A DNA stretch of 64,000 nucleotides. Source: Nocardia neocaledoniensis. GTDB lineage: Bacteria > Actinomycetota > Actinomycetes > Mycobacteriales > Mycobacteriaceae. Below the pieces are notes generated by a model. That model saw only the letters and a list, made by a program, of their open reading frames with translations, was not told where the DNA came from and did not search any database. This document shows, one piece after another, positions 53,048-61,196 of the stretch. Every line of letters starts with the position of its first letter. Positions within the stretch are counted from its first letter, which is position 1. Location of the stretch: NCBI RefSeq assembly GCF_003182135.1, contig NZ_QGTL01000002.1, positions 310,001 to 374,000 of the forward strand. The letters run 5' to 3'. The position numbers and the translations under genes are program-made.

Positions 53048-54301
53048 TCACCAGGTCTCTTCGAGCATGCGCGGCTTGCACGCCTGCCAGGCCCCGGCCA
53101 GCAGGATGGCGAGGGCCACCATGAGCAGACCGAACGGGGCCAGCCACCCACCGGTCCAGGTGTGCAGCATGCCGAACAGCAGCGGGCCGACGCAGGCGAC
53201 CGCGTATCCGACGCCCTGGGTGAACCCGGACAGCGCCGCCGAGCCCTGCGGGGTGCGGGTGCGCAGGTTGATCAGGGTGAGCGCCATGGGGAAGGTGCTC
53301 GGGCCGAGGCCGAGCAGCACCACCCACAGCACCGGCGCGCCCATGGGCGCGATCAGCAGGCCGGCGAAGGCGATGACGAACAGCGCGACGCAGCCGACGA
53401 CCACCGGGAACGGGTTGCGCATCCGCGAGACCACCGTCGGCGCGGCGAGCGCGGGAATCAGACCCATCAGTGCGAACAGCCCGACCATGCTGCCGCCGAA
53501 GCCCGCGCTCGCGCCCGCGTCGGACAGGATCTTGGGCAGCCAGGCGAACATGGCGTAGGTGGTCAGCGACGTCATGCCGAACATCGCGGCCATGCCCCAG
53601 GCCACCGGCGAGCGCCAGGCCTTCCCCGCGGCGGGCGCGGGTTCGGCGGGCAGCGCGGTGACGTCGACCAGGTCGCGCCCCTTGCGGTCGCGCAGCACGA
53701 ACAACCACGGCACCGCGGCGGCGAAGCCGACCAGCGCCCACACGCCCATCGAGATCCGCCAGCCGTGGTCCTCGGCGAGCGGCACCGCGACGAAGGCGGG
53801 CACAACGGTGCTCAGCTGCACCATCACGATGTAGAGGGAGCTGATCGCGGCCAGCTGGTCGGCGAAATACCGCTTCACCAGCGGCGGGATCACCACGTTG
53901 CCGATGCCCATACCGAGCAGGACCACGCCGGAGAAGGCCAGCAGTTCGCCGGTGCTGTGCGCGAACACCCTGGTCAGCGAGCCGACACCGGCGAGCAACA
54001 TGGCGACCAGGACCGTCCGCTCCAGCCCGTACCGGCGCACCAGCACCGGTGTGACCAGTCCGGCGACGGCGAACATGGCGGTCGGCAGCATGCCGAAGAC
54101 GCCGACGATCGCCGTCCCGAACCCGACGTCGGCGCCGATCTCCTCCGCCAGCGGGCTGAACGCGGTGACCGCGGCCCGCAGGGTGAGCGCCGACATGACG
54201 ATGGCCGCCAGCACGAGCAGGCGGCCTTCGAGGAGTGCGCGGGCACGGTTGCGGGTGCCGGAATCGGGCAGGGTTCGGGAATCGGGGAGGGTCGCGGTCA
54301 C
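53048..54301 (-). CDS. MFS transporter, CynX/NimT family
   Basis: 417 residues with twelve likely helices. The order and blocks (SALTLRAAVTAFSPLAEEIG, LLGMGIGNVVIPPLVKRYF, GLGPSTFPMALTLINLRTRT, SGFTQGVGYAVACVGPLLFG) match the cyanate/2-nitroimidazole transporter family. The substrate is unknown; its place between two narK genes may be chance. The GTG start is 6 bases after a TATGAT -10, so the mRNA is probably leaderless. Divergent from a GntR regulator with a palindrome in its promoter spacer. Confidence 0.9.
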   Translation of the reverse strand: MTATLPDSRTLPDSGTRNRARALLEGRLLVLAAIVMSALTLRAAVTAFSPLAEEIGADVGFGTAIVGVFGMLPTAMFAVAGLVTPVLVRRYGLERTVLVAMLLAGVGSLTRVFAHSTGELLAFSGVVLLGMGIGNVVIPPLVKRYFADQLAAISSLYIVMVQLSTVVPAFVAVPLAEDHGWRISMGVWALVGFAAAVPWLFVLRDRKGRDLVDVTALPAEPAPAAGKAWRSPVAWGMAAMFGMTSLTTYAMFAWLPKILSDAGASAGFGGSMVGLFALMGLIPALAAPTVVSRMRNPFPVVVGCVALFVIAFAGLLIAPMGAPVLWVVLLGLGPSTFPMALTLINLRTRTPQGSAALSGFTQGVGYAVACVGPLLFGMLHTWTGGWLAPFGLLMVALAILLAGAWQACKPRMLEETW

Positions 54302-54307
54302 CGGTAA

Positions 54308-54336
54308 ATCATAGGATGACCCGATGATCGGGGCAA
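54308..54336 (-). promoter_or_regulatory. MFS promoter with embedded palindromic operator
   Basis: Reverse-strand TTGCCC (54331-54336), a 17-base spacer and TATGAT (54308-54313) form a near-consensus promoter. CCCGATGATCGGG (54320-54332), a perfect odd palindrome, fills the spacer next to the -35. The adjacent GntR protein is the likely repressor. Confidence 0.65.
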
Positions 54337-54366
54337 TGGATTGTGAGCAGCGGTACCCTTGCTGTC

Positions 54367-55038
54367 GTGCAACCCGTCCGGCGAACCAGCCTCATCGCCC
54401 AGGTCACCGAGCAGCTTCGGGCCGAAATCCGTTCCGGCCGTTGGCCAGTGGGCCAACGGATCCCCACCGAACCGGAACTCACCGAGCTCACCGGGACCGG
54501 GCGCAACACCGTCCGCGAGGGCGTGCAAGCCCTCGTCCACGCAGGCATGCTCGAGCGCCGTCAGGGCTCGGGCACCTATGTGATCGCCACCTCGGAGGTC
54601 GGCGGCACCCTGGCCAAGTACTTCGCCGACGCCGAGGAGCGCGACATCCTCGAGCTCCGGCAGGCCCTCGACACCACCGCGGCGGGCCTGGCCGCCCGTC
54701 GTCGTGACGACACCGACATCGCCAACCTGCGCCGCCTGCTGGCCGAACGCAGCAACCGCACCTGGAACGAGCCGGACCCGGTGGCCATCGCCGCCGACGT
54801 GGAACTGCACCGCGCGATCGTCGTCGCCAGCCACAACGCGGTATACCTGGAGTTCTACGATTCGCTGCTGCCGATCATCGAGCAGGTGATCCACGCGCGG
54901 ACCTCCCGCTCCGACGACGCCTACGACACCGAGCACGCCGAACTGGTGCAGGCCGTCATCGACGGCGACGCCGACAAGGCGATGCAGGCCACCCGCTGCT
55001 TCCTGGCCACCCTCATCGGCCAGTACCCCGATCGCTGA
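54367..55038 (+). CDS. GntR/FadR-family transcriptional regulator
   Basis: 223 residues. The N-terminal winged helix (about 5-70) has SLIAQVTEQLRAEIRSGRWP and LTGTGRNTVREGVQALVHAG, then RQGSGTYV. The C-terminal FCD domain has ELRQALDTTAAGLAARR and HRAIVVASHN with candidate metal-binding His. GTG 54367 is chosen because it lies 7 bases after a TACCCT -10-like hexamer and matches the usual family start; GTG 54343 is in frame upstream. Divergent from the MFS gene. Confidence 0.9.
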   Translation: MQPVRRTSLIAQVTEQLRAEIRSGRWPVGQRIPTEPELTELTGTGRNTVREGVQALVHAGMLERRQGSGTYVIATSEVGGTLAKYFADAEERDILELRQALDTTAAGLAARRRDDTDIANLRRLLAERSNRTWNEPDPVAIAADVELHRAIVVASHNAVYLEFYDSLLPIIEQVIHARTSRSDDAYDTEHAELVQAVIDGDADKAMQATRCFLATLIGQYPDR

Positions 55039-55178
55039 TGTAACCGGACGGTCACCAGCCGCCGCTTTCCCCGGTGAGCCCGAGTTGGCTGGATCGTCAC
55101 CTGAGGCCACGGCTACGCAACAACCGCTTCCTACCGTTGACTCGACCCCGCGTTACGCGCTCGATCGAGAGGAAGCCG

Positions 55179-56660
55179 ATGACCGCGATTGCCGCCACCG
55201 GCCAGGAGACGGACAACCCGTCCTTCGCATATGAGAAGAAGGGTCGCTGGCTGACCCACTGGGAACCCGACAACCTGAAATTCTGGGAATCCGGCGGTAA
55301 GCAGACCGCCCGCAAGAATCTGATCTTCTCCGTCTTCGCCGAGAATCTCGGCTTCAGCGTCTGGGTCATCTGGGGCACGGTCGTCACCAGCATGGGTGCC
55401 GCCGGCTTCGGATTCCTCGAGGGCCTCGGCAAGGGCAACCCGGTCGCGGTGAGCAACGCGCTGCTGCTGACCTCGACGCCGACGCTGGTCGGCGCGGCCC
55501 TGCGCATCCCCTACACCTTCGCGATCCCCCGCTTCGGCGGGCGGGCGTTCACCGCCTTCAGCGCGGCCATGCTGCTCATCCCGACGCTGGGCCTGGCCTA
55601 CTTCGTCAACCAGCCCGGCACCCCGATGTGGGTGTTCCTGGTGCTCGCCGCGCTCGCCGGTTTCGGCGGCGGCAACTTCTCCTCCTCGATGGCCAACATC
55701 TCGTTCTTCTTCCCCGAGGGCAAGAAGGGCGCCGCGCTCGGCATCAACGCCGCCGGTGGCAATCTCGGCGTCGCGCAGACCCAGCTGGTCCTGCCGCTGC
55801 TGATCACCTTCGGCACGCACCTGACGGCCAAGGACGCGGCAGGCTACCGGTTCGGCATCACTCTCGCTGTGCTGGTGTGGATTCCGTTCATCCTGGTCGC
55901 CACGTTCGGCGCGCTGCGCTACATGGACTCGATCACCAACGCCAAGTCCGACGGCAAGTCCTACCGGCTGGCGCTGACCAATCCGCACACCTGGATCATG
56001 TCGTTCCTCTACATCGGCACCTTCGGCTCGTTCATCGGCTTCTCCTTCGCCTTCCCCACCCTGATCAAGGCGAACTTCCCCGACCTGGCCAAGATCGGCT
56101 GGATCACCACGCTGGGCAACCTGGCCTTCCTCGGCGCACTGGTCGGCTCGTTCAGCCGTCCGTTCGGCGGCTGGGTCTCGGACAAGATCGGTGGCGCCAA
56201 GATCACCGTGTTCGTGTTCTCCGGCATGGCCGTCGCGGTCGCGCTGATCATGGTGGCGCTGGACCTGAAGAGCTTCCCGCTCTACCTGGCCGCGTTCCTG
56301 CTGCTGTTCGTGCTCACCGGCATCGGCAACGGCTCGACCTACCGGATGATCCCGTCCATCTTCAGCGCCACCGCCAAGAAGCACGCCTCCGAACACGGCC
56401 TCGACCTCACCGAGGCCAACGCCTCGGCCCGCCGCCAGGCCGGCGCCGCGATCGGCGTCATCGGCGCGATCGGCGCCTCCGGCGGCTACCTGCTGCAGCA
56501 GGCACTTCGCCTGTCCAACATCAACTTCGGCACCATGGCTCCCGCCTTCTGGGCCTACGCCGGCGCCTTCCTGGTGATGGCCGCTGTCACCTGGTGGTAC
56601 TACCTGCGCAGCTCCTTCGCCATCGAGAAGGTCCCCTCCCTGGCCTACGCCAACGTCTGA
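55179..56660 (+). CDS. narK: Nitrate/nitrite transporter NarK (second copy)
   Basis: 493 residues of the nitrate/nitrite porter family. The signature AALAGFGGGNFSSSMANISF and VLTGIGNGSTYRMIPSIF are present, as is the FGSFIGFSFAFPTLIK block also seen in the first copy. The N-terminal LTHWEPDNLKFWESGGKQTA extension is typical. GAGAGGAAG precedes ATG 55179. The gap upstream has GTAAC-N6-GTCAC at 55040-55055, a weak GlnR-like site. It stands alone; a terminator follows. One copy may serve nitrate uptake or nitrite export for NarGHI and the other assimilation. Confidence 0.95.
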   Translation: MTAIAATGQETDNPSFAYEKKGRWLTHWEPDNLKFWESGGKQTARKNLIFSVFAENLGFSVWVIWGTVVTSMGAAGFGFLEGLGKGNPVAVSNALLLTSTPTLVGAALRIPYTFAIPRFGGRAFTAFSAAMLLIPTLGLAYFVNQPGTPMWVFLVLAALAGFGGGNFSSSMANISFFFPEGKKGAALGINAAGGNLGVAQTQLVLPLLITFGTHLTAKDAAGYRFGITLAVLVWIPFILVATFGALRYMDSITNAKSDGKSYRLALTNPHTWIMSFLYIGTFGSFIGFSFAFPTLIKANFPDLAKIGWITTLGNLAFLGALVGSFSRPFGGWVSDKIGGAKITVFVFSGMAVAVALIMVALDLKSFPLYLAAFLLLFVLTGIGNGSTYRMIPSIFSATAKKHASEHGLDLTEANASARRQAGAAIGVIGAIGASGGYLLQQALRLSNINFGTMAPAFWAYAGAFLVMAAVTWWYYLRSSFAIEKVPSLAYANV

Positions 56661-56678
56661 CCCCCAGCTCTCCGACCA

Positions 56679-56720
56679 CGAAGGCCGCGCCCGGGTTCCC
56701 CTCCCCGGACGCGGCCTTCG
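56679..56720 (+). terminator. Hairpin terminator after the second narK
   Basis: CGAAGGCCGCG (56679-56689) pairs with CGCGGCCTTCG (56710-56720); inner CCGGG/CCCGG bases extend the stem. No T run. Confidence 0.75.
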
Positions 56721-56820
56721 GCTGTGTGCCAACACATTTCGGCCATCGTGGTGGCCGCGACCGGTGCCGCGCTTTACTCTGGAAAGCGGACTTGCACCGG
56801 GGCGGCAGAGGTGAGCGGTA

Positions 56821-57354
56821 TTGAACATCTCGAAGGAGCAGGCGGAGCTACGATTCCGGTCCGCCACCATCGATGATCTGGCCGCGATCGCCGAGCTCGA
56901 ATCGAAAGAATTCACGCCGCTGGCCTACCCCTATTTCGCACTACGGCAACTGTTCGATATTCACGGATCACAATGGGTGGTCGCCGATCTGGACGGCGCG
57001 ATCTGCGGGTACGCACTCGTCGCGGTCGGCAGGCGCAGCGCGTGGCTGATCGGGCTTGCCGTGTCGACACACTTTCAGGGTCAGGGGCTCGGCCGTTCAC
57101 TCCTGGACCGCGCGCTCGCACGCTGCCGGTCCTCGCAGGTCGAGGCCATCTTCATCACCGTGCGGCCGTCGAACGTGCCCGCGGCCAATCTCTACAAAGA
57201 CTCCGGCTTCACCTGGCTCGACCACGAGGAACAGTATTTCGGCGCGGGTGAGCCACGAGACCTGCTGGTGCACCGCATATCTCCCGAGTGGTCCGCCGCC
57301 GACCCGGCCGATCGGCGCTGGCGCAAAGATCGCGGACCGGTCGACGACGGATGA
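56821..57354 (+). CDS. GNAT-family N-acetyltransferase
   Basis: 177 residues. Acetyl-CoA binding motif A is AVSTHFQGQGLGRSLLDRAL (Q-x-x-G-x-G/A), and motif B is VRPSNVPAANLYKDSGF. The start is TTG at 56821 with GAGG about eight bases upstream; no ATG or GTG in frame fits better. Its stop overlaps the start of the membrane protein (ATGA), so the two are made together. The acceptor is unknown. Confidence 0.88.
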   Translation: MNISKEQAELRFRSATIDDLAAIAELESKEFTPLAYPYFALRQLFDIHGSQWVVADLDGAICGYALVAVGRRSAWLIGLAVSTHFQGQGLGRSLLDRALARCRSSQVEAIFITVRPSNVPAANLYKDSGFTWLDHEEQYFGAGEPRDLLVHRISPEWSAADPADRRWRKDRGPVDDG

Positions 57355-58208
57355 GCGAGTACGCCGAACACGACCGGCTCGGCGACTTCGTCGCCTCCAA
57401 GACCACGCTCATCCGCAGGCACGCCGGGGCTTTCGCCGAGGTGATCGCCGATTTCCAGCGCGCGCCCGGCGCCGCCACCGAATACACGCTGCTCGACGAG
57501 CTCAACCACCGCGTGGAACAGTTCCTCGCCGACTATGTCCCGCCGTCCTCGCGCCGAGTCGGCGACAGCCTCGTCTTCGCCCACCTCTACCGCGACGCCG
57601 ACCCCGACGTGCTGGACAACGCGGGCCGCGAGCTGGCCTGCGAGACCGTGCTCACCGCGCTGTTCGCCGCCGAGGTCGAATTCCGCGGTCCGCTGCGTCT
57701 GAGCCGCACCCAGTCCACCCTGCTCGCCGAGGTGTACGAGGAACTCGGCGAACAGCTTTCGGCACACCGGCTCCCCGCACACGCCGCCCTGGCCTACCGG
57801 CAGGCCTACCGCCTGCACACCAGCACCGAGAACCCGCGCGGTCAGGACCGGTGCGGGCTGAACATGGCGCGGGCCAAGACCAGGGCGCGCAGTCCGCGCT
57901 GGCGGCGGCTGCCCGGCACCGTCTCGGATCTGTTGTGCGGCTACGGGTATCGGCCGTTCCTGCTGCTGGCGTGGATCGCGCTCGAGATCGCGGTCTTCGT
58001 CGCGGTCTTCTACCTGTCCAGCACCGGGATCGGGTTCGCCACGGCCACCAGGGTGGGGCTGCTCAACTTCCTGAATCCGGTGGGTACCGACGACCTGCCC
58101 ACGCTGAGCTCGTTCGCGCAGGCGACGCTGATCGTCGAGTCCTACGCGGGCATCGTCTCGACCTCGGTGTTCTTCGCTCTGCTCGTGCGTCAGCTGTTCC
58201 GGCTCTGA
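57351..58208 (+). CDS. Membrane protein with a degenerate ion-channel-like C-terminus
   Basis: 285 residues. Residues 1-190 are soluble and helical, without a recognised domain. Two membrane segments follow (PFLLLAWIALEIAVFVAVFY, about 200-220; SYAGIVSTSVFFALLVRQLF, at the end). The region between them (LLNFLNPVGTDDLPTLSSFA) sits where a two-helix potassium-type channel has its pore loop and TVGYGD filter, but the filter sequence is missing. The last helix resembles the inner helix of that family. It may be a channel-derived protein or only a look-alike. Coupled to the GNAT gene and tail to tail with the SCO2521-like gene. Confidence 0.75.
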   Translation: MSEYAEHDRLGDFVASKTTLIRRHAGAFAEVIADFQRAPGAATEYTLLDELNHRVEQFLADYVPPSSRRVGDSLVFAHLYRDADPDVLDNAGRELACETVLTALFAAEVEFRGPLRLSRTQSTLLAEVYEELGEQLSAHRLPAHAALAYRQAYRLHTSTENPRGQDRCGLNMARAKTRARSPRWRRLPGTVSDLLCGYGYRPFLLLAWIALEIAVFVAVFYLSSTGIGFATATRVGLLNFLNPVGTDDLPTLSSFAQATLIVESYAGIVSTSVFFALLVRQLFRL

Positions 58209-59177
58209 TCACCACCGGCTCTGGCTGCGGGTCAGCGCGCCGAGCGTGGCCACCGCCACCCGGTCGCGCAGCTGCCCGATCCGCGAGTTCCACTGCACGG
58301 TGAAGCCCGGATTGCTCTCCAGACCGGTCCACAGACCGCGCAGCGGCGGCGGGGTGAACGCGCCCGGCAGCCACAGGTGGACCAGGTGTTCCAGCAGCGG
58401 GGTGAGCACCTGGGCGGGTGAACTGCGCGACAGCTCGGCCATCTCGGCCTCGTCGATCACTTCGGTGAGCACGGTGAGCAGCCAGTCGTGCATGGCCAGG
58501 TCTTCGCAGAAGCGTTGCACCGCGGGCAGTTCCGCGTCGTCGCCGACGACGACCGAGGCGAGCCTGGTCTCGTCGTCGACGAGCACGAACGACATGCTCG
58601 GCGCCGCGCCGCGCTCCACCCTGGCCGCCCAGCGCAGCCGGGACGCGCCGGTCTGGATGGGCGGCTTCTGATTCAGCATCGGATCGGTGCGCACCCGCAT
58701 GTGCAGGCGGGCCGCGATCGCGCCGGGATCCAGCGTCGCCACGGTGGGATCGCCGGGGCCGAGGAAACCGTCGACGAGCTGGGCGCCGATGTCGGCGGGA
58801 ATCCGGGTGAGGATCTCGACGAGACCGATCCGGCTCAGATAGTGGCCCCAGCCGCGCCGGTGCGTGCCCTCGGCCGCGGTGACGGTGGCCATGGCCGAGC
58901 TCTGCAGAATCCGGCCGCCGAGCACGACCGCGTGCGCCGCGACGGTGCCGACCCCGCGGACCCGGCCACGCGACGGGGTGGCGAGCCGGCAGTCGACTCC
59001 CTCGGCGATGACCGGGGACTGCGCCCAGCTCACCGGCCGCTCGCGCGATTGCACGCGGCGGCCGCGAACCAGGGTCAGCAATTCCGCCGCCGACCCGCGG
59101 CTCAGGGCCGCCGACTCCGGGAGCAGGCCGGTGCGCACTTCACCCAGAAGTGCCAGCGGACCACCGCTGAGTTGCAT
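58209..59177 (-). CDS. SCO2521-family protein
   Basis: 322 residues, soluble. The N-terminal GEVRTGLLPESAAL and the following VxxRVQSRERPVSW region match what I recall of the SCO2521 family of actinobacteria; the function is unknown. ATG 59177 is chosen. It is the last gene of a four-gene reverse cluster, 40 bases after the SCO2522-like gene. Family assignment rests on memory plus gene order. Confidence 0.65.
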   Translation of the reverse strand: MQLSGGPLALLGEVRTGLLPESAALSRGSAAELLTLVRGRRVQSRERPVSWAQSPVIAEGVDCRLATPSRGRVRGVGTVAAHAVVLGGRILQSSAMATVTAAEGTHRRGWGHYLSRIGLVEILTRIPADIGAQLVDGFLGPGDPTVATLDPGAIAARLHMRVRTDPMLNQKPPIQTGASRLRWAARVERGAAPSMSFVLVDDETRLASVVVGDDAELPAVQRFCEDLAMHDWLLTVLTEVIDEAEMAELSRSSPAQVLTPLLEHLVHLWLPGAFTPPPLRGLWTGLESNPGFTVQWNSRIGQLRDRVAVATLGALTRSQSRW

Positions 59178-59217
59178 TGCTGCAGCGTAACCGGTCGCCC
59201 GGGCCACGGCACGGCGA

Positions 59218-60222
59218 TCACACCGTGCTGAGGAAGAAATGCGAGAGGCGGTCGGTGACGTCGTCGGTCATCGTGACGCCCTGCTCGTTCGCGCGCCGGG
59301 CGATGAGCGCGACGACGGCGGGATCGGGCTGCACATGATCGAGTATCATGCGCACCGCGTGTTCGATGCCCACGTACCGCTGCGGCAGCAGCGACAGCGA
59401 ACGGAACGCCGCGAACGGCGCGGCCCGTTCCTGGAGCCGGATCACGCTCGGGAAGTCCTCCCAGCGTGCGGGCCAGTCGTGCTCGGGCTCCCAGTATTCG
59501 GCGTCGACGACGGCCCTGCCCTCGTAGCGCAGCATGCCCAGCCGCAGCAGCTGCCACACCGAGGCCAGGAACGGGCACGACCAGAGCACGTCCTGCCCGG
59601 CGCCGCGGTCGCGCCACATCTCGACGTCGAGGAAGATCGAGTGATTGCGCGCCGCGAACTCCACCGGCGGCCGGTAGTTGACCTCCATGGCCTGGCCCGG
59701 CTCGTGGTCGCTGGAACGCTCACCGTTGCACAGCCACCCGGATTCCGCGGTGGGCGGCCGCCGCCCGGTACTGCCCGGCGCGGGTTCGGCGACGATCGAG
59801 TCGGCGACCATCTGCGCCAGCGGAATCCGCGGTTCGTCGTGCTGACGGCGCAGATACCGGCTGCACCCGGCCTCGCTGGCCAGGTAGTCGATCCGCACAC
59901 CGCATTCGCGGGCGATGCGCAGCAGCTTGGGCACGATCTGCCTGGGGTCGGCGTCGGTCTGGAAGTAGTCGTCGAGCAGGAAACAGGTACTCACCCGCAC
60001 GCGCGACGGGCCGCCCGCAACCTCGGCGAACTCCCGCCTGGCGATGTCGGTGAACGCCTCGAGCAGCGGGGCGACCTTGCTGAACTGGGCGGCGATGGCC
60101 GCTTCGCCGTTGAGCAGATCGGACATGTAGAAGTGCCCGACCTCGATCGACAGATGCGCGAGCGGAACGTCCTCCACCCGCACGGACGCCGTCGACTCGG
60201 CGTAGACAGCGCCACCAACCAC
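59218..60222 (-). CDS. SCO2522-family protein
   Basis: 334 residues, soluble. The family look is DVPLAHLSIEVGHFYMSDLL near the start, with STCFLLDDYFQTDAD and a late LLPQRYVGIEHAVRMIL. No catalytic motif identified. GTG 60222 is preferred because AAGGGG lies five bases upstream. It follows the variant P-loop gene by 49 bases. Confidence 0.65.
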   Translation of the reverse strand: MVGGAVYAESTASVRVEDVPLAHLSIEVGHFYMSDLLNGEAAIAAQFSKVAPLLEAFTDIARREFAEVAGGPSRVRVSTCFLLDDYFQTDADPRQIVPKLLRIARECGVRIDYLASEAGCSRYLRRQHDEPRIPLAQMVADSIVAEPAPGSTGRRPPTAESGWLCNGERSSDHEPGQAMEVNYRPPVEFAARNHSIFLDVEMWRDRGAGQDVLWSCPFLASVWQLLRLGMLRYEGRAVVDAEYWEPEHDWPARWEDFPSVIRLQERAAPFAAFRSLSLLPQRYVGIEHAVRMILDHVQPDPAVVALIARRANEQGVTMTDDVTDRLSHFFLSTV

Positions 60223-60271
60223 CGCAACCCCTTGCCTACCCGACCGGACAGAACCGGAGCGGATTCTAACG

Positions 60272-61192
60272 CTAGACGCGCACCCAGGTCGCGCGATCCC
60301 AGAGCCGCCGCGCGAGTTCCTCGAACGCCTCCACCGTCGCGCGATTGGCGATGCCCGCGTTGACATCCGCGTCGAGCACGATCTGCTCGCGCCACTGCAG
60401 GACCGGTTCCACCGGGGTCTCCCCCAGCAGCGCACCGGCGCCGAGGCGGTACTCGGCCGCGAGGGAACGCAGCGCGTCGTTCTGCTTGAGCAGCCACGCG
60501 GCCTGCGGGCCGCCGCTGGCCGCGTGCTCGTCGGTGACGCGCGGAACGGCGGTGCGCACGAAGCGGATCCGGGCCAGCAGGTCGTCGGGGGCGTAGCCGA
60601 GTTCCACCCCCGTCTTCAACAGGCCCTTGGGCCCGTGGACCAGGCCCTGCGCGGCCATCAGGTGCTGGCGGGTCCAGCGGTGGTAGACCAGCCAGCACAC
60701 CTCCTTGTCCGGCATGTCCTGCGGCCGCGTCGCTTCCAGCGCGATCTGCATGGCCACCGACCGGCCCGCGCTCAGGTCGACGATCACCACCTTGTAGGTG
60801 CTGTCGAGGTCGAGCAGCAGTTCGCGGCAGCGCCGCACCACGTGCTGGTCGTTGGCCGACATGGCCTCGCCGCCGCCCTCGTCGCCGGGCAGCAGGACCA
60901 GCTTGCCGCCGCGAGAACGCTGACTGCGCAGGGCATCCCGATTGGTGTTGGCCCGCACGTCGATGCGCTGGGGCAGGGTGTTGTGGCCGCGCAGATACGA
61001 GTGCAGGCCGCTGCCCGGCTGGGTGCCGCGTTCGACGGCGCTGAGCTCGAACAGCGCGCCCGCGGTGGGCGACCCGAAGTCGAAGTCGAGATAGGCCGTG
61101 CTGATGCCGCGCAGCCCGAGCCGGTAGGCCAGATTGCAGCTGGTCACCGACCGTCCGGTGCCGCCCTTGTCCGAGGTGGCGAAAACGATCAT
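60272..61192 (-). CDS. SCO2523-family variant P-loop protein
   Basis: 306 residues of the ParA/MinD-like fold. The deviant Walker A motif reads SDKGGTGRS: the signature Lys9 is kept, but the usual second lysine is Arg14. LDFDFGSPTAG (Asp36, Asp38) and VVIVDLSAGRS (Asp139) stand for switch I and Walker B. The Arg may abolish or alter ATP hydrolysis. It starts four bases after the SCO2524-like gene. In other systems such proteins position or load a partner complex; here the partners would be the SCO2521/2522/2524-like products. Confidence 0.78.
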   Translation of the reverse strand: MIVFATSDKGGTGRSVTSCNLAYRLGLRGISTAYLDFDFGSPTAGALFELSAVERGTQPGSGLHSYLRGHNTLPQRIDVRANTNRDALRSQRSRGGKLVLLPGDEGGGEAMSANDQHVVRRCRELLLDLDSTYKVVIVDLSAGRSVAMQIALEATRPQDMPDKEVCWLVYHRWTRQHLMAAQGLVHGPKGLLKTGVELGYAPDDLLARIRFVRTAVPRVTDEHAASGGPQAAWLLKQNDALRSLAAEYRLGAGALLGETPVEPVLQWREQIVLDADVNAGIANRATVEAFEELARRLWDRATWVRV

Positions 61193-61196
61193 CGGG

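Noticed and set aside
55040..55055. GTAAC-N6-GTCAC before the second narK as a GlnR box
   Set aside because: The second half-site has only three of five matches to GaAAC, so it was not listed as a feature.
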